NCBI RefSeq assembly: GCF_001614315.2
Contig: NZ_LVEG02000001.1
Location: forward strand, 496,001 to 560,000
DNA length: 64,000 nucleotides
Direction: 5' to 3'
From: Halofilum ochraceum
GTDB lineage: Bacteria; Pseudomonadota; Gammaproteobacteria; XJ16; Halofilaceae
In this document: in pieces, positions 36,209 through 46,828 of the stretch
How positions within the stretch are numbered: the first letter of the stretch is position 1
Layout of the letters: each line of letters starts with the position of its first letter
The notes under the pieces: generated by a model
Told to the model about the DNA's origin: nothing
Databases searched by the model: none
Seen by the model: the letters and a program-made list of their open reading frames with translations, nothing else
Made by a program: the position numbers and the translations under genes

Positions 36209-37072
36209 ATGACCGCGATCCAGACCCTGAGCCGGCCCCCGGCGCCGGACTGGCTGCGGGCCCGTATCTACGCGGGGGATCTGCTGATCGTACGCGGCAC
36301 GGAGCCGGCGGCGCGACTGGTCGAGTTCTTCGACGCCGAGTTGCGCAGCGCCTTCGCCTGCGATGCCCTGGCGGAGGCCCAGTTTTCCATGGCGTCGGAG
36401 GACTGGCACAGCCGTGCGGCCCGCCTGCGAGCCGACTACAAGCGCGACCCGCGGGCCACGGACCTGATGCGCCGCCTGCTGGTCCATTTCGGGCTCGATG
36501 TCACCCGCACGGCCGCCGATGTGCTGAACCTGCGGGCGCAGCCCCACGACGACAGCCCGGGCCTCGACGCTCGACATACACTGGGTGCGCACCGTGACAC
36601 CTGGGCCTCGAACGTCTATCAACAGATCAACTGGTGGCTGCCGATCTATCCGGTCACCCCGGGGCGCACGATCACGTTCTTCCCGGGCTGCTGGGATCGT
36701 CCGGTCGACAATGACAGCGCCGACTGGGATCTCGAAGCGATCCGCGGCGAGGTGCGCGCGGCGCGGCAGGAGGGGCGCGCACCGGTCATCCGCAACACGC
36801 CCGATCCGACGGCAACACTCGATCCGTCCGGGTCGATGCCGGTCGTGGTGGAGCCCGGCGACGTGCTGATCTTCTCGGGGGCGCATCTGCACGCGAGTGT
36901 GCCGAACGCGTCGGGTGCGACCCGGTTCAGCCTCGAGATCCGCTCGGTTGACCTCGCGGATGCCGCGGCAGGACGGGGCGCGCCGAATACCGATGGAGCG
37001 GCGCCGCACACCGCCTGGCACTGGTTCCGCCGGCTTGATACCGGGGAGCGCTTGCCGATGACGGGCCCGTGA
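36209..37072 (+). CDS. Phytanoyl-CoA-dioxygenase-like Fe(II)/2-oxoglutarate oxygenase
   Basis: A 287-residue protein from ATG 36209 with GGGAGG upstream. A cupin-type metal triad is readable: H128 and D130 (GAHRDTWASN), a distal histidine in SGAHLHAS (H226/H228), and R239 for 2-oxoglutarate. The segment ITFFPGCWDRPV is typical of small-molecule dioxygenases. Members hydroxylate amino acids, osmolytes and other small molecules; the substrate cannot be told from sequence. It lies between pyrC and glyA, with a 397-base gap to glyA. Functional linkage to the one-carbon genes is only suggested by position. Confidence 0.75.
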   Translation: MTAIQTLSRPPAPDWLRARIYAGDLLIVRGTEPAARLVEFFDAELRSAFACDALAEAQFSMASEDWHSRAARLRADYKRDPRATDLMRRLLVHFGLDVTRTAADVLNLRAQPHDDSPGLDARHTLGAHRDTWASNVYQQINWWLPIYPVTPGRTITFFPGCWDRPVDNDSADWDLEAIRGEVRAARQEGRAPVIRNTPDPTATLDPSGSMPVVVEPGDVLIFSGAHLHASVPNASGATRFSLEIRSVDLADAAAGRGAPNTDGAAPHTAWHWFRRLDTGERLPMTGP

Positions 37073-37266
37073 GCGGGCTCTATGCCGCTTCGATGACACC
37101 GGAGAGGGCGGTGAATCGAATCGAACCGGTACGGGCAGACGGGTGCGGGAATGGTGCCGAACGCCCCGTCGGGGTTTGCCGCGGCCGTGGATCCTGGCGC
37201 CGACAGGCCGTCGTCGCCGCAAGGCAAAGGCGCGTCGTGGCCGAACAAGTCGCGGGCGGACAGCGC

Positions 37267-37469
37267 TGTAAGCTGCACGCCCTGACTCGTATAATGGCGT
37301 GTTCGCAAACCGCCGGGCAGGCCATGCGGATGGTCGCCCCGCAGCGCCCGAAAAAGTACTGAGAGAACGAATCCGGACGCCCGTGCCCGATGGCTGCATG
37401 CGGCGCCCGCGAACGTTTTGGTGAATGGTTTCCGGGCGCCGCTGCGCCCGCTGGTTCCGGGAGAGATGC
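37267..37469 (+). promoter_or_regulatory. Putative promoter and leader of glyA
   Basis: A consensus -10 TATAAT lies at 37290-37295 with a weak -35 (TGTAAG) 17 bases upstream. About 170 G+C-rich bases then lead to the GGGAGAG ribosome-binding site of glyA. The bases 37073-37266 hold no gene. No glycine or SAM/SAH riboswitch pattern was recognised. Confidence 0.4.
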
Positions 37470-38723
37470 ATGTTCAGCAGCAATGAAACGATCGCCGGTT
37501 TCGACGATGAGCTCGATGCCGCGATCAATGCCGAGCGCACGCGCCAGGAGCAGCACATCGAGCTGATCGCCTCGGAGAACTACGCGTCGACGCGGGTGCT
37601 CGAGGCCCAGGGCTCGGTCCTCACCAACAAGTATGCCGAAGGCTATCCCGGGCGCCGCTACTACGGCGGCTGCGAGCACGTCGATGTCGCCGAGCAGCTG
37701 GCGATCGACCGCGTCAAGGAACTCTACGGTGCCGCCTACGCCAACGTGCAGCCGCATTCCGGCGCCCAGGCGAATGCCGCCGTGTTCACCGCGCTGCTCC
37801 AGCCTGGCGATACCATCCTCGGCATGAGCCTCGCTCACGGCGGTCATCTTACGCATGGCGCCTCCGTGAACTTCTCCGGCAAGAACTATCATGCCGTGCA
37901 GTACGGGATCGACGACGAGACCGGCGAGATCCGTTACGACGAGGTGGCCGAACTCGCGCGCGAGCACAAGCCGAAGCTGATCATCGCCGGCTTTTCGGCC
38001 TATTCGCGCGTGATTGACTGGCAGCGTTTCCGCGAGATCGCCGATGAGGTCGGTGCGTTTTTCATGGTCGACATGGCGCACGTCTCCGGCCTGATCGCGA
38101 CTGGCCACTACCCGAATCCGGTGCCGATCGCCGATGTCGTGACCTCCACCACGCACAAGACGCTGCGCGGTCCCCGCGGCGGCATCATCCTGTCCCGCGA
38201 CACGGACCTCGGGAAGAAATTCAACTCCAGCGTGTTCCCGGGTATGCAGGGCGGTCCGCTGATGCACGTGATCGCCGCCAAAGCGGTCGCGTTCAAGGAG
38301 GCGCTGCAGCCGGAGTTCCGCGATTACCAGCAGCGCGTGATCGACAACGCGCGCGTGATGGCCGGCGTCTTCCAGGAGCGCGGGCTCAAGATCGTCTCCG
38401 GCGGCACCGATGACCATCTGTTCCTGCTGGACCTGACGCCGAAGGGCGTGACCGGTAAGGACGCGGATGCGGCACTCGGTCGCGCGCACATCACGGTCAA
38501 CAAGAACGCCGTGCCGAATGACCCGCAGCCGCCGTTCGTGACCAGCGGTCTGCGTATCGGTACGCCGGCCGGGACCACGCGCGGATTCGGCGAGCAGGAG
38601 TTCGCCGACATCGCGCACTGGATCTCAGACGTGCTCGATGACATCGATAATGAAGAAGTCATCGATCAGGTCCGGGACAAGGTCCAGGAACTGTGCCAGC
38701 GCTTCCCGGTATACGGGGGCTGA
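37470..38723 (+). CDS. glyA: Serine hydroxymethyltransferase
   Basis: A 417-residue PLP enzyme from ATG 37470 (GGGAGAG upstream). It interconverts serine plus tetrahydrofolate with glycine plus 5,10-methylene-THF. Typical motifs are [27 protein letters not shown], the PLP lysine in [14 protein letters not shown], and a complete C-terminal domain. Placement directly before sox-type genes and fhs is the arrangement of glycine-betaine/sarcosine catabolic clusters, where GlyA captures the methylene group from sarcosine demethylation as serine. A second housekeeping glyA elsewhere is likely but not visible. Confidence 0.97.
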   Translation: MFSSNETIAGFDDELDAAINAERTRQEQHIELIASENYASTRVLEAQGSVLTNKYAEGYPGRRYYGGCEHVDVAEQLAIDRVKELYGAAYANVQPHSGAQANAAVFTALLQPGDTILGMSLAHGGHLTHGASVNFSGKNYHAVQYGIDDETGEIRYDEVAELAREHKPKLIIAGFSAYSRVIDWQRFREIADEVGAFFMVDMAHVSGLIATGHYPNPVPIADVVTSTTHKTLRGPRGGIILSRDTDLGKKFNSSVFPGMQGGPLMHVIAAKAVAFKEALQPEFRDYQQRVIDNARVMAGVFQERGLKIVSGGTDDHLFLLDLTPKGVTGKDADAALGRAHITVNKNAVPNDPQPPFVTSGLRIGTPAGTTRGFGEQEFADIAHWISDVLDDIDNEEVIDQVRDKVQELCQRFPVYGG

Positions 38724-38833
38724 GGCCGTAACGAACCGCGACGACGCGGGCCGCCCTGCGGTCCGCGTTCGTCTGTGCCCGAAGGCAGGCGGTCCACCGC
38801 CGTGCCAGCAGCCGAACAGGGGGCATGTCCGGC

Positions 38834-40087
38834 ATGAGAAAGTATTCGATTTTCAGTCTGGCGCGGAACGCGCTCAGCCATCACGAGAACTGGTGGCAGG
38901 CGTGGCGCAGTCCGGAGCCAAAGAAGCGCTATGACGCCGTGATCATCGGCGGTGGCGGGCACGGCCTGTCGACGGCGTATTACCTCGCCAAAGAACACGG
39001 CATGACCAACATCGCCGTGATCGAAAAGGGGTGGCTTGGTGGCGGCAATACCGGCCGCAATACGACCATCATCCGGTCGAACTATCTCTGGACGGCCTCG
39101 GCCGGCATCTACGAGAAGGGCCTGAAGCTCTGGGAGGACATCACCCAGGAGGTCAACTTCAATATGATGCTGAGCCAGCGCGGCGTGCTGAACCTGGGGC
39201 ACAACCTGCAGGACATGCGCACCATCGAGCGCCGGGTGAACGCCAACCGCCTCAACGGTGTCGACGGCGTCGTGCTCAACGCGCAACAGGTCAAGGAGAT
39301 GGTGCCGATCATCAACACCTCGGAGACCAACACGCGCTTCCCCGTGCTGGGATCCTCCTACCAGCCGCGCGGCGGTATCGCCCGCCACGACGCGCTCGCC
39401 TGGGGTATGGCGCGTGCCTGCGACAGCCTCGGGATCGACGTGATCCAGCAGTGCGAGGTGACCGGTATCCGTCGTGAAGATGGTCAGGTCACCGGTGTCG
39501 ATACCACGAAAGGATTCATCGAAACGAACAAGGTGGGCGCCGTCACCGCGGGCAACTCCGGCGTCATCGCCGACATGGCGGGCATCCGCCTGCCGGTCCA
39601 GTCGCGGCCGCTGCAGGCGCTCGTGTCGGAGCCGATCAAGCCGGTGATCGATACGGTCGTCATGTCCGGTGCCGTGCATGTCTACATCAGCCAGTCCGAC
39701 AAGGGCGAGCTCGTGATCGGTGCCGGTGTCGACAAGTACAACGGCTATGGCCACAAGGGTTCGATCTCGGTGATCGAGGAACAGCTTGCCGCGCTGGTCG
39801 AGCTGTACCCGATCGTCAGCCGCCTGCGCCTGCTGCGCCACTGGGCCGGCTGCGTGGATGTGTGCCCCGACGCCTCGCCGCTGGTGACCAAGACGCCGGT
39901 GGATGGCCTGTACTTCAACTGCGGCTGGGGCACCGGCGGCTGGAAGGCCACGCTCGGCTCCGGCTGGTGCTTCGCGCACACGATGGCCAACGACGAGCCG
40001 CATCCGCTCAACGAGGCCTTCAGCCTGAAGCGTTTCGAGACCGGCGCGGTGATCGACGAGCACGGCGCCGCCGGCGTGGCTCACTGA
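38834..40087 (+). CDS. soxB: Heterotetrameric sarcosine oxidase-type beta subunit (or N-methylglutamate dehydrogenase A)
   Basis: A 417-residue FAD protein. I prefer ATG 38834 because the product then begins [20 protein letters not shown], as family members do, and AGGGGG is about 10 bases upstream. The dinucleotide-binding motif IIGGGGHG is at 37-44, and His185 in [10 protein letters not shown] is a candidate for the covalent FMN-linked histidine. The subunit oxidises the N-methyl amine (sarcosine in SoxB, N-methylglutamate in MgdA), passing formaldehyde units to tetrahydrofolate. The four sox genes are adjacent and in the usual order B-D-A-G. Confidence 0.92.
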   Translation: MRKYSIFSLARNALSHHENWWQAWRSPEPKKRYDAVIIGGGGHGLSTAYYLAKEHGMTNIAVIEKGWLGGGNTGRNTTIIRSNYLWTASAGIYEKGLKLWEDITQEVNFNMMLSQRGVLNLGHNLQDMRTIERRVNANRLNGVDGVVLNAQQVKEMVPIINTSETNTRFPVLGSSYQPRGGIARHDALAWGMARACDSLGIDVIQQCEVTGIRREDGQVTGVDTTKGFIETNKVGAVTAGNSGVIADMAGIRLPVQSRPLQALVSEPIKPVIDTVVMSGAVHVYISQSDKGELVIGAGVDKYNGYGHKGSISVIEEQLAALVELYPIVSRLRLLRHWAGCVDVCPDASPLVTKTPVDGLYFNCGWGTGGWKATLGSGWCFAHTMANDEPHPLNEAFSLKRFETGAVIDEHGAAGVAH

Positions 40088-40098
40088 GGGGGTAGATC

Positions 40099-40380
40099 AT
40101 GCTTTATATCCAGTGTCCCTGGTGCGGCTGGCGCGACGAATCGGAATTCGGTTACGGCGGCGAGGCGCACATCGAGCGGCCCAAAGATCCGGATTCGGTG
40201 TCCGATGCGGAATGGGCCGACTATCTGTTTTTCGGCAGCAATACGCGGGGCGAATTCCGCGAGCGCTGGGTGCATTCGGCGGGTTGCCGCCGCTGGTTCA
40301 ATGCCGTGCGCGATACCACGACCTACGAATTCAAGGCGTTCTACAGGATGGGCGAAGAACCGCCGGGGGGTGAACAGTGA
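40099..40380 (+). CDS. soxD: Sarcosine oxidase-type delta subunit, zinc-binding
   Basis: A 93-residue protein with the complete zinc-ligand set of the delta subunit: C6 and C9 in CPWC, H59 and C63 in HSAGC. It has the conserved patches FGSNTRGEFRERW and YRMGEEPP. It is a structural subunit of the alpha-beta-gamma-delta complex in the cytoplasm. The stop overlaps the GTG start of soxA (GTGA). Confidence 0.95.
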   Translation: MLYIQCPWCGWRDESEFGYGGEAHIERPKDPDSVSDAEWADYLFFGSNTRGEFRERWVHSAGCRRWFNAVRDTTTYEFKAFYRMGEEPPGGEQ

Positions 40381-43300
40381 GCCAGACGAACCGTCTGCAG
40401 ACCGGTGGCCGCATTGATCGCAGGAAGCCGCTGACGTTCACCTTCAACGGCCAGTCCCTGCAGGGCTATGAGGGCGATACGCTCGCGTCCGCACTGCTTG
40501 CGAACGGCATTTCCCTGGTGGGCCGCAGCTTCAAGCTGCATCGGCCGCGCGGGATCATGGGCGCGGGTGCGGAGTGCCCGAACTCGCTCGTGCAGATCGG
40601 GCGCGGCGCTGGCACGATCCCGAATCTGCGCGCGACCCAGACCGAGTTGTATCAGGGGCTCGAGGCGAACAGTGTCAACTGCTGGCCAAGCGTGAAGTTC
40701 GACGTCAACGCGGTCACGGGCCTGTTCTCGCCACTGCTGCCGGCCGGTTTCTATTACAAGACCTTCAAGTGGCCGAAGTCCTGGTGGGACAAGGTCTATG
40801 AGCCGCGGATCCGCAAGTCGGCCGGTTTCGGCAAGGCGCCGACCCAGCCGGATCCGGATCGCTACGACAAGAAGAATCGCCACTGCGATGTCCTGATCGT
40901 GGGCGGCGGACCCGCCGGGTTGGCCGCAGCGCTCGAAGCGGGTCGGCGCGGTGCCCGCGTGGTTGTCTGTGACGAACAGAACGAGTTCGGTGGTCATCTG
41001 CTCGCGGGTCGCCAGTTCCTCGACGGCAAGCCGGGCGTGGAATGGGCGAAAGAGGCGGTGGCCGAACTCGAATCGCTGGAAGAGGTCACGCTGCTTCCGC
41101 GCACGACGGCGTTCGGTCATTACCATCACGGTTTCGTCTCGCTGCTCGAGCGGGTGACGGACCACATCGGTCTGACGTCCCCGGATGAGCGCCCGCGCCA
41201 GCGCCAGTGGCGTGTGCGCGCCAACCAGGTCGTCCTAGCGACCGGAGCGATCGAGCGCCCGCTCGTGTTCTGCAACAACGATCGTCCGGGCATCATGCCG
41301 GCCTCGGCGGTGTCGACCTACATCAACCGCTATGGGGTGCGCCCGGGGCAGCGCGCGGTCGTGTTCACGAACAACGACAGCGCATATCAGACCGCGCTCG
41401 ATCTCGATGATCACGGGGTCGACGTCGCGGCTATCGTCGACGTCCGTCCGGAGAGCGAAGGCGTACTCGTCGACCGCGCCCGCAAGGAAGAAATCCCGAT
41501 CTACAGCGGCTACGCCGTAGTGGACACGCGTGGCGGCCAGCACGTCAGCGGCGTCAAGGTCATGCGCCTGAATGGTCGTGGCGATGGGGTCTATGGAGAA
41601 ATCCATCATCTCGACTGCGACCTGGTCGCGAGCTCTGGGGGCTGGAACCCCGTTATCCATCTGCACTCGCATCCCGGCGGAACGATGCGTTACGACGAGT
41701 CGATCGCCTCGTTCGTACCGGACCAGGCGATGGGCAATACGTACAACGCCGGTGCCTGTAACGGCAATTTCGCACTGGGTGGCTGTATTACCGAAGGTCT
41801 GTCGGCTGGCGCCATGGCGGCGGCCGGTGCCGGCTTCGGGACCGAGGACATCGAGGGCGAGGCGCCGGCGACCGGCAAGCAGAAGGAGTCGCCGCTGCGT
41901 CCGATGTGGCGGGTGCCGTCGCGCAAGGCGATTTCGCGCGCGCCGAAACAGTTCATCGACGTGCAGAACGACCAGACCAGTGCCGACGTGTATCTCGCCG
42001 TGCGCGAGGGTTATCGCTCGATCGAGCACATCAAGCGCTACACGGCGATGGGCTTTGGCACCGACCAGGGCAAGCTGGGCAATATCAATGGCGCCGGCAT
42101 CGCCGCCGAGGCTTTGGGCGAGGATATCGCCAAAGTCGGTACCACAACGTTCCGGCCGGCCTACACGCCGGTGACCATGGGCGCGTTCGCGGGTCGCGAT
42201 TTCGGTCCGGAGCGGTTCCATGCCGTGCGCAAGACGCCGATGCACCAGTGGCATGTCGAGCACGGTGCCCTGTTCGAGAACGTGGGTGACTGGAAGCGCC
42301 CGTGGTATTACCCGAAGCCGGGCGAGTCGATGCGCGAAGCACTGGACCGCGAGTCGTACCAGACCCGGCACGCCGTCGGTGTCCTCGACGCCTCGACGCT
42401 GGGCAAGATCGACGTGCGCGGACCCGACGCCGCGGAGTTCCTGAACCGTGTTTATACGAACGGCTGGAAGACCATGGAGGTCGGCAAGGCCAAGTACGGG
42501 ATCATGCTCGGCGAGGACGGCATGATCATGGACGACGGCGTGTCCGCGCGGATCGCTGAAGACCATTACCACATGACCACGACGACCGGCGGTGCCGCCC
42601 GGGTACTGGCGCACCTGGAGGAGTACCTCCAGACCGAGTGGCCCGAACTGCAGGTCTATCTGACCTCGACTACGGACCAGTGGGCGGCGATCTCGCTCGC
42701 CGGGCCGCATGCCCGTGATGTCGTCGCCAAGGTCGTCAGCGGTGTCGATCTCTCCGGCGACGCCTTCCCGTTCATGACCTGGCGGGACTGTGAAGCCGCC
42801 GGGGTGCCCGCGCGACTGTTCCGTATCAGCTTCAGCGGCGAACTCGGCTTCGAGATCAACGTTCAGGCCAATTACGGTCAGTACGTCTGGGACGCCGTCT
42901 GGGAGGCGGGACAGGAGTACGGCATCACGCCGTATGGCACCGAGACGATGCACATCCTGCGCGCGGAGAAGGGCTTCATCATCGCCGGCCAGGACACCGA
43001 CGGCTCGGTCAATCCGATGGACTTCGGCATGCATGGCCTGCTGTCCAGCAAGAAGGATTTCATCGGCCGCCGTTCACTGAGCCGGCCCGACGCGATCCGC
43101 GAAGACCGTGAGCAGTTCGTCGGCCTGGTCACGGTCGGCGATCCGAAGGAGATCATCCCCGAGGGCGCGCAACTGGTCGAGGATCCGAATGCCAACGAGG
43201 CGCCGAAACCGGTACCACTGCATGGTTACGTGACGTCCAGCTACTACTCGTCGACGCTCGGCCATTCGATCGCGCTCGCGATGGTCAAACGCGGTCGTGA

Positions 43301-43409
43301 GCGGATGGACGAAGTGCTCTACGCGCCACAGGCGGATGGCCGCGTGATCCAGTGCCGGATTACGAGCCCCGTGTTCTACGATCTGAAGGGGGAACGGCAG
43401 AATGTCTGA
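40377..43409 (+). CDS. soxA: Sarcosine oxidase-type alpha subunit
   Basis: A 1010-residue protein starting at GTG 40377, overlapping the soxD stop. Residues about 15-100 resemble the 2Fe-2S-ferredoxin-like fold of SoxA. A Rossmann NAD-binding region with LIVGGGPAGLAAALEAG follows at about 175-195. The C-terminal 400 residues (from about VLDASTLGKIDVRGPDA) form a GcvT/aminomethyltransferase-like tetrahydrofolate-binding domain that accepts the methylene group. Length and order are normal for the family. Whether the substrate is sarcosine or N-methylglutamate cannot be settled from the subunit itself. The large open frame on the opposite strand (41235-43034) is a composition artefact. Confidence 0.95.
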   Translation: MSQTNRLQTGGRIDRRKPLTFTFNGQSLQGYEGDTLASALLANGISLVGRSFKLHRPRGIMGAGAECPNSLVQIGRGAGTIPNLRATQTELYQGLEANSVNCWPSVKFDVNAVTGLFSPLLPAGFYYKTFKWPKSWWDKVYEPRIRKSAGFGKAPTQPDPDRYDKKNRHCDVLIVGGGPAGLAAALEAGRRGARVVVCDEQNEFGGHLLAGRQFLDGKPGVEWAKEAVAELESLEEVTLLPRTTAFGHYHHGFVSLLERVTDHIGLTSPDERPRQRQWRVRANQVVLATGAIERPLVFCNNDRPGIMPASAVSTYINRYGVRPGQRAVVFTNNDSAYQTALDLDDHGVDVAAIVDVRPESEGVLVDRARKEEIPIYSGYAVVDTRGGQHVSGVKVMRLNGRGDGVYGEIHHLDCDLVASSGGWNPVIHLHSHPGGTMRYDESIASFVPDQAMGNTYNAGACNGNFALGGCITEGLSAGAMAAAGAGFGTEDIEGEAPATGKQKESPLRPMWRVPSRKAISRAPKQFIDVQNDQTSADVYLAVREGYRSIEHIKRYTAMGFGTDQGKLGNINGAGIAAEALGEDIAKVGTTTFRPAYTPVTMGAFAGRDFGPERFHAVRKTPMHQWHVEHGALFENVGDWKRPWYYPKPGESMREALDRESYQTRHAVGVLDASTLGKIDVRGPDAAEFLNRVYTNGWKTMEVGKAKYGIMLGEDGMIMDDGVSARIAEDHYHMTTTTGGAARVLAHLEEYLQTEWPELQVYLTSTTDQWAAISLAGPHARDVVAKVVSGVDLSGDAFPFMTWRDCEAAGVPARLFRISFSGELGFEINVQANYGQYVWDAVWEAGQEYGITPYGTETMHILRAEKGFIIAGQDTDGSVNPMDFGMHGLLSSKKDFIGRRSLSRPDAIREDREQFVGLVTVGDPKEIIPEGAQLVEDPNANEAPKPVPLHGYVTSSYYSSTLGHSIALAMVKRGRERMDEVLYAPQADGRVIQCRITSPVFYDLKGERQNV

Positions 43410-44013
43410 AGCCATTCGTCAGGAATCGCCGCTGGTCGAGCGGATTACGCCCGAACGCAAGGCGGCCGCGCCGGCGAATGCCGGTGTTACGTTGCGTGAA
43501 CGCCCGTTCCTCGGTTGCGTCAATCTGCGCGGAAACGCGGAGGACGCGAAGTTCACCGATGCGGTGAAGGATGTTCTGGGCGTCGCACTACCGACCGAGC
43601 CGAATACGGTCGTCGAGAACGGCGAGATCACGGTCTTCTGGCTGGCGCCGACCGAGTGGTTTGTCCGGACCGCCGCGGACGGGCAGCTCGATCTGATCGC
43701 GCGCCTGGAGGAGGCGCTCGCCGGGCGGCACATCGCGACGAACGATGTCACCGGGAACTTCACGACCGTGGAGCTTTCGGGACCGCACGCGCGGGACGTG
43801 CTCGAGAAGGGCTGCACACTCGACCTGCATCCGCGGGCATTCGCGCCGGGCCAGTGTGCGCAGACCCTTCTGAGCCATGCGGGCATCCTGATCCGGCCGA
43901 CCGCGGACGGGCAGGGCTTCGAGATCGTGGTGCGTCGCAGTTTCGCCGACTACACGTTTCTCTGGCTCGACGATGCCGCCGCCGAATACGGCGGCATGGC
44001 GGTCAGCGACTGA
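43402..44013 (+). CDS. soxG: Sarcosine oxidase-type gamma subunit
   Basis: A 203-residue protein overlapping soxA by 8 bases. It is the fourth subunit of the complex, with a GcvT-like fold: LGCVNLRGN near 34-42, FWLAPTEWFV near 74-83, ATNDVTGNFTTVELSGPHA at about 113-131, and the C-terminal FEIVVRRSFADYTFLWLDDA. It ends the four-gene complex; a strong terminator follows at 44084. Confidence 0.93.
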   Translation: MSEAIRQESPLVERITPERKAAAPANAGVTLRERPFLGCVNLRGNAEDAKFTDAVKDVLGVALPTEPNTVVENGEITVFWLAPTEWFVRTAADGQLDLIARLEEALAGRHIATNDVTGNFTTVELSGPHARDVLEKGCTLDLHPRAFAPGQCAQTLLSHAGILIRPTADGQGFEIVVRRSFADYTFLWLDDAAAEYGGMAVSD

Positions 44014-44083
44014 ACGTACCGTCTTCCGACCGCTGAACGCGGGAGGCGTACCGGGGACGGATCGCGAGATCGCGTTCTCCAGC

Positions 44084-44123
44084 GGACGGCCATTCCGGAA
44101 ACCCGGGTGGCCGTCCTCATTTT
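44084..44123 (+). terminator. Terminator-like hairpin after soxG
   Basis: GGACGGCCA (44084-44092) pairs with TGGCCGTCC (44108-44116), with an additional CCGG/CCGG step in the loop, followed by TCATTTT. It probably ends or attenuates transcription before fhs, which has its own ribosome-binding site. Confidence 0.7.
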
Positions 44124-44174
44124 GCGGGGGTGCCCGCGGATAATCGACACCAAGACAGGACCGGGAGCAGGCCG

Positions 44175-45869
44175 ATGGGCAACGAACAGCACCAGAATCC
44201 GAAGAGCGATATCGAGATCGCGCGTGGCGCGACCCTCCGTAACATTACCGAGATTTCCGACAAGCTGGGTATTCCTGGCCACGGTCTGCTGCCGTACGGC
44301 CACGTCAAGGCCAAGGTGGACCCGGAATACGCGGAAACCCTGAAAGACAAGCCGAACGGCAAGCTGATCCTCGTGGCCGGCATCACGCCGACGCCGGCGG
44401 GTGAAGGCAAGACGACGACCAGCGTCGGCCTCGGCGATGCACTCAACCACACCGGCCGTAACGCCGCCATCTGCCTGCGCGAGCCGTCGCTCGGCCCGTG
44501 TTTCGGCGTCAAGGGTGGTGCTGCCGGCGGTGGCTTCGCCCAGGTCGTGCCGATGGAGGAGATCAACCTCCATTTCACGGGTGACTTCCATGCGATCACC
44601 TCCGCGCACAATCTGCTGTCGGCGATGATCGACAACCACATCCACTGGGGTAACGAGCTCGGCATCGATGCCCGCCGGATCACGTGGAAGCGCGTGCTCG
44701 ATATGAATGATCGGGCGCTGCGCAATATCACCAACAGTCTCGGTGGCGTCGGCAATGGCTTCCCGCGCGAGGACGGCTTCGACATCACGGTCGCCTCCGA
44801 AGTCATGGCGATCTTCTGTCTCGCCAACGACCTGGAAGACCTGCAGGAGCGGCTCGGGAACATCGTCGTCGCCTACACCCGTCAGCGCGAGCCGATCCGG
44901 GCGCGCGATCTGCAGGCCGAGGGCGCGATGACGGTGCTGCTCAAGAACGCACTCGGACCGAACCTCGTGCAGACGCTGGAGGCCACCCCGGCATTCGTCC
45001 ACGGCGGGCCGTTCGCCAACATCGCCCACGGCTGCAACAGCGTCAGCGCGACGCGCACCGCGCTCAAGCTGGCGGACTACGTCGTGACCGAGGCGGGCTT
45101 CGGTGCCGATCTCGGTGCCGAGAAGTTCTTCGACATCAAGTGCCGCAAGTCCGGTCTGACACCGGATGCGTGTGTCATCGTCGCCACGATCCGGGCGGTC
45201 AAGATGCACGGCGGTGTGGCCAAGGAAGACCTGAAGAAGGAGAACGTCGAGGCCGTCCGCAAGGGTGCCGAGAACGTCATTCGCCACGTCCGCAACGTGA
45301 AGAAATTCGGTGTTCCGCCGGTTGTCGCCGTCAACAAGTTCTCGGCCGATACCGAAGCGGAGATCGAAGCGCTGCGCGAGCGCATCGCCGAGGAAGATGT
45401 CGAGCTGGTGCTCTCCGATCACTGGGCGAACGGCGGGGCCGGCGCCAGCGACCTGGCCGATACCGTCGTGCGCACGATCGAGGAGAAGCCGAGTCAGTTC
45501 AATGTCCTGTACCCGGACGAGATGCCGCTGTGGGACAAGGTCAAGACGATCGCCACCGAGCTCTACGGTGCGAGCGATATCAATGCCGAGGACAAAATCC
45601 ACAATCAGCTGCGCCAGCTCGAAGAGCAGGGCTACGGCCATTATCCGGTCTGTATCGCCAAGACGCCGCTGTCGTTCTCGACTGATCCGGGCCGCAAGGG
45701 TGCTCCGAGCGGACACACCGTAACGATCCGTGAGGTGCGCCTCTCCGCCGGTGCGGAATTCCTCGTGATCGTCTGCGGCGATGTCATGACCATGCCCGGA
45801 CTTCCGAAGGTCCCGGCCGCGGCGCATATCCGCCTCGGGGACGACGGCAACATCGAAGGGCTGTTCTGA
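44175..45869 (+). CDS. fhs: Formate--tetrahydrofolate ligase
   Basis: A 564-residue enzyme from ATG 44175 (GGGAG and CAGG upstream). It joins formate to tetrahydrofolate with ATP, or in the reverse sense yields formate and ATP from 10-formyl-THF. The P-loop-like [13 protein letters not shown] is at about 75-87; [19 protein letters not shown] and [18 protein letters not shown] are diagnostic. With the sox-type complex and FolD it can dispose of methyl-derived carbon as formate. The large reverse-strand frame (43950-45959) is a shadow. Confidence 0.97.
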   Translation: MGNEQHQNPKSDIEIARGATLRNITEISDKLGIPGHGLLPYGHVKAKVDPEYAETLKDKPNGKLILVAGITPTPAGEGKTTTSVGLGDALNHTGRNAAICLREPSLGPCFGVKGGAAGGGFAQVVPMEEINLHFTGDFHAITSAHNLLSAMIDNHIHWGNELGIDARRITWKRVLDMNDRALRNITNSLGGVGNGFPREDGFDITVASEVMAIFCLANDLEDLQERLGNIVVAYTRQREPIRARDLQAEGAMTVLLKNALGPNLVQTLEATPAFVHGGPFANIAHGCNSVSATRTALKLADYVVTEAGFGADLGAEKFFDIKCRKSGLTPDACVIVATIRAVKMHGGVAKEDLKKENVEAVRKGAENVIRHVRNVKKFGVPPVVAVNKFSADTEAEIEALRERIAEEDVELVLSDHWANGGAGASDLADTVVRTIEEKPSQFNVLYPDEMPLWDKVKTIATELYGASDINAEDKIHNQLRQLEEQGYGHYPVCIAKTPLSFSTDPGRKGAPSGHTVTIREVRLSAGAEFLVIVCGDVMTMPGLPKVPAAAHIRLGDDGNIEGLF

Positions 45870-45907
45870 TCGTCCGGTTCCGGCCGAGCGCCGGAATGCG
45901 GGTTTGC

Positions 45908-45935
45908 AAAAAGGGCGCCTCCGGGCGCCCTTTTT
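45908..45935. terminator. Bidirectional terminator after fhs
   Basis: AAAAAGGGCGCC pairs with GGCGCCCTTTTT around a TCCG loop, a perfect 12-bp stem with T-runs on either strand. Confidence 0.9.
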
Positions 45936-46034
45936 CGTGTCCGGCCCCGAGTAACACACGCGTTGCCGACGTCATGGTGCGCCACGTATCAGGCTCGGCG
46001 GTTTTGTGGGCGTGGGCCAAAGTCGATTGCTGGA

Positions 46035-46048
46035 TTGATAACCGTCAA
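46035..46048 (+). promoter_or_regulatory. Candidate FNR/ANR box
   Basis: TTGATAACCGTCAA matches the FNR consensus TTGAT-N4-ATCAA with one change. It lies about 130 bases before the flavodoxin-like gene, whose convergent neighbour encodes an FNR-type regulator. No matched -10/-35 spacing was confirmed. Confidence 0.4.
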
Positions 46049-46177
46049 ATCTCCCGCCTGCGCATCGGGCAACATTCGGGCAGGGCCGCGTTTCGGCGTG
46101 CCAGCAGACACCGTGGCCCCATGACTCGAGTACACGGGTCCAGTGAATGTCTGGTACTGCGGGGGTGATTGTTCGCA

Positions 46178-46828
46178 ATGGCCAATATCCTGATTGGATG
46201 GCAGGAAGATGCATCGGATCGTTTGCCGGTGATGGCGGCCGCCGTTGCGGCGGGGGCCAGAACGGTACGCGGGGCGAATGTGCGTCTGTTGTCGCTTGAA
46301 GCGATCGACCTCGATTACTTGTCCTGGTGTGACGGACTTGTACTGGGGGTCGACGCCGATCCGTCGCGTGTCGCTGATGCGCTCGCGAACTGGCAGCAGG
46401 CACTCGAACCGCGTTTCTGGGAAACCATGCAGGGAAAGTTCGCTTCCGTGTTCGTGGCCGCGCCGGGAGAGGCCCGGAAACGGGAATGCGCCCATGACTG
46501 TGCCGTACGGCTTTTGACGGAGCATGGAATCCTGGTGCCCGGTTTCAGCGGTACGCGGGGTAGCGCGGAGGGAGACCTCGAGTCACCGCGTGGGCATTTC
46601 CACCATGAGTGCGAGCGCCTCGGGCGGTTGTCGACCGGTATGGTGCACGCATGGACCGGACGTAACGGCAACCCCCAGCGCAGACGCATTCTCGGTTCGC
46701 TTGTCCGGGCCACGCGGCGCGTACCGGCGATGCGCCCCGGAACGGGCGCGCACGTACCCGTATCCAGCTACTCCGGTTTATCGGGTGCGACTGATGGCAT
46801 GGCCCCGACTGTTGACCCGGCTCAGTAA
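46178..46828 (+). CDS. Flavodoxin/NAD(P)H-dependent oxidoreductase-like protein
   Basis: A 216-residue protein (ATG 46178, GGGGGTG about 9 bases upstream) with a flavodoxin-like order: MANILIGWQ at the start, DLDYLSWCDGLVLGVD at about 44-59 and FASVFVAAPG near 88-97, then HGILVPG. It resembles WrbA-type flavin proteins, but the usual FMN phosphate-binding loop after the first strand is not standard (GWQEDASDRL), so FMN binding is uncertain. The C-terminal 60 residues are low complexity. It converges on the FNR-type gene with a 7-base overlap. An oxygen-linked role is possible from context only. Confidence 0.5.
   Translation: MANILIGWQEDASDRLPVMAAAVAAGARTVRGANVRLLSLEAIDLDYLSWCDGLVLGVDADPSRVADALANWQQALEPRFWETMQGKFASVFVAAPGEARKRECAHDCAVRLLTEHGILVPGFSGTRGSAEGDLESPRGHFHHECERLGRLSTGMVHAWTGRNGNPQRRRILGSLVRATRRVPAMRPGTGAHVPVSSYSGLSGATDGMAPTVDPAQ

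Noticed and set aside
37296-37469. Glycine or SAM/SAH riboswitch before glyA
   Set aside because: The leader is G+C-rich but lacks recognisable conserved riboswitch core sequences.
41235-43034. Long reverse-strand open frame over soxA (599 codons)
   Set aside because: It lies opposite a well-conserved enzyme gene; the frame is open because of high G+C third positions, and its product has no recognisable domain.
43950-45959. Long reverse-strand open frame over soxG end and fhs (669 codons)
   Set aside because: Same composition effect opposite a strongly conserved fhs gene; no motif.
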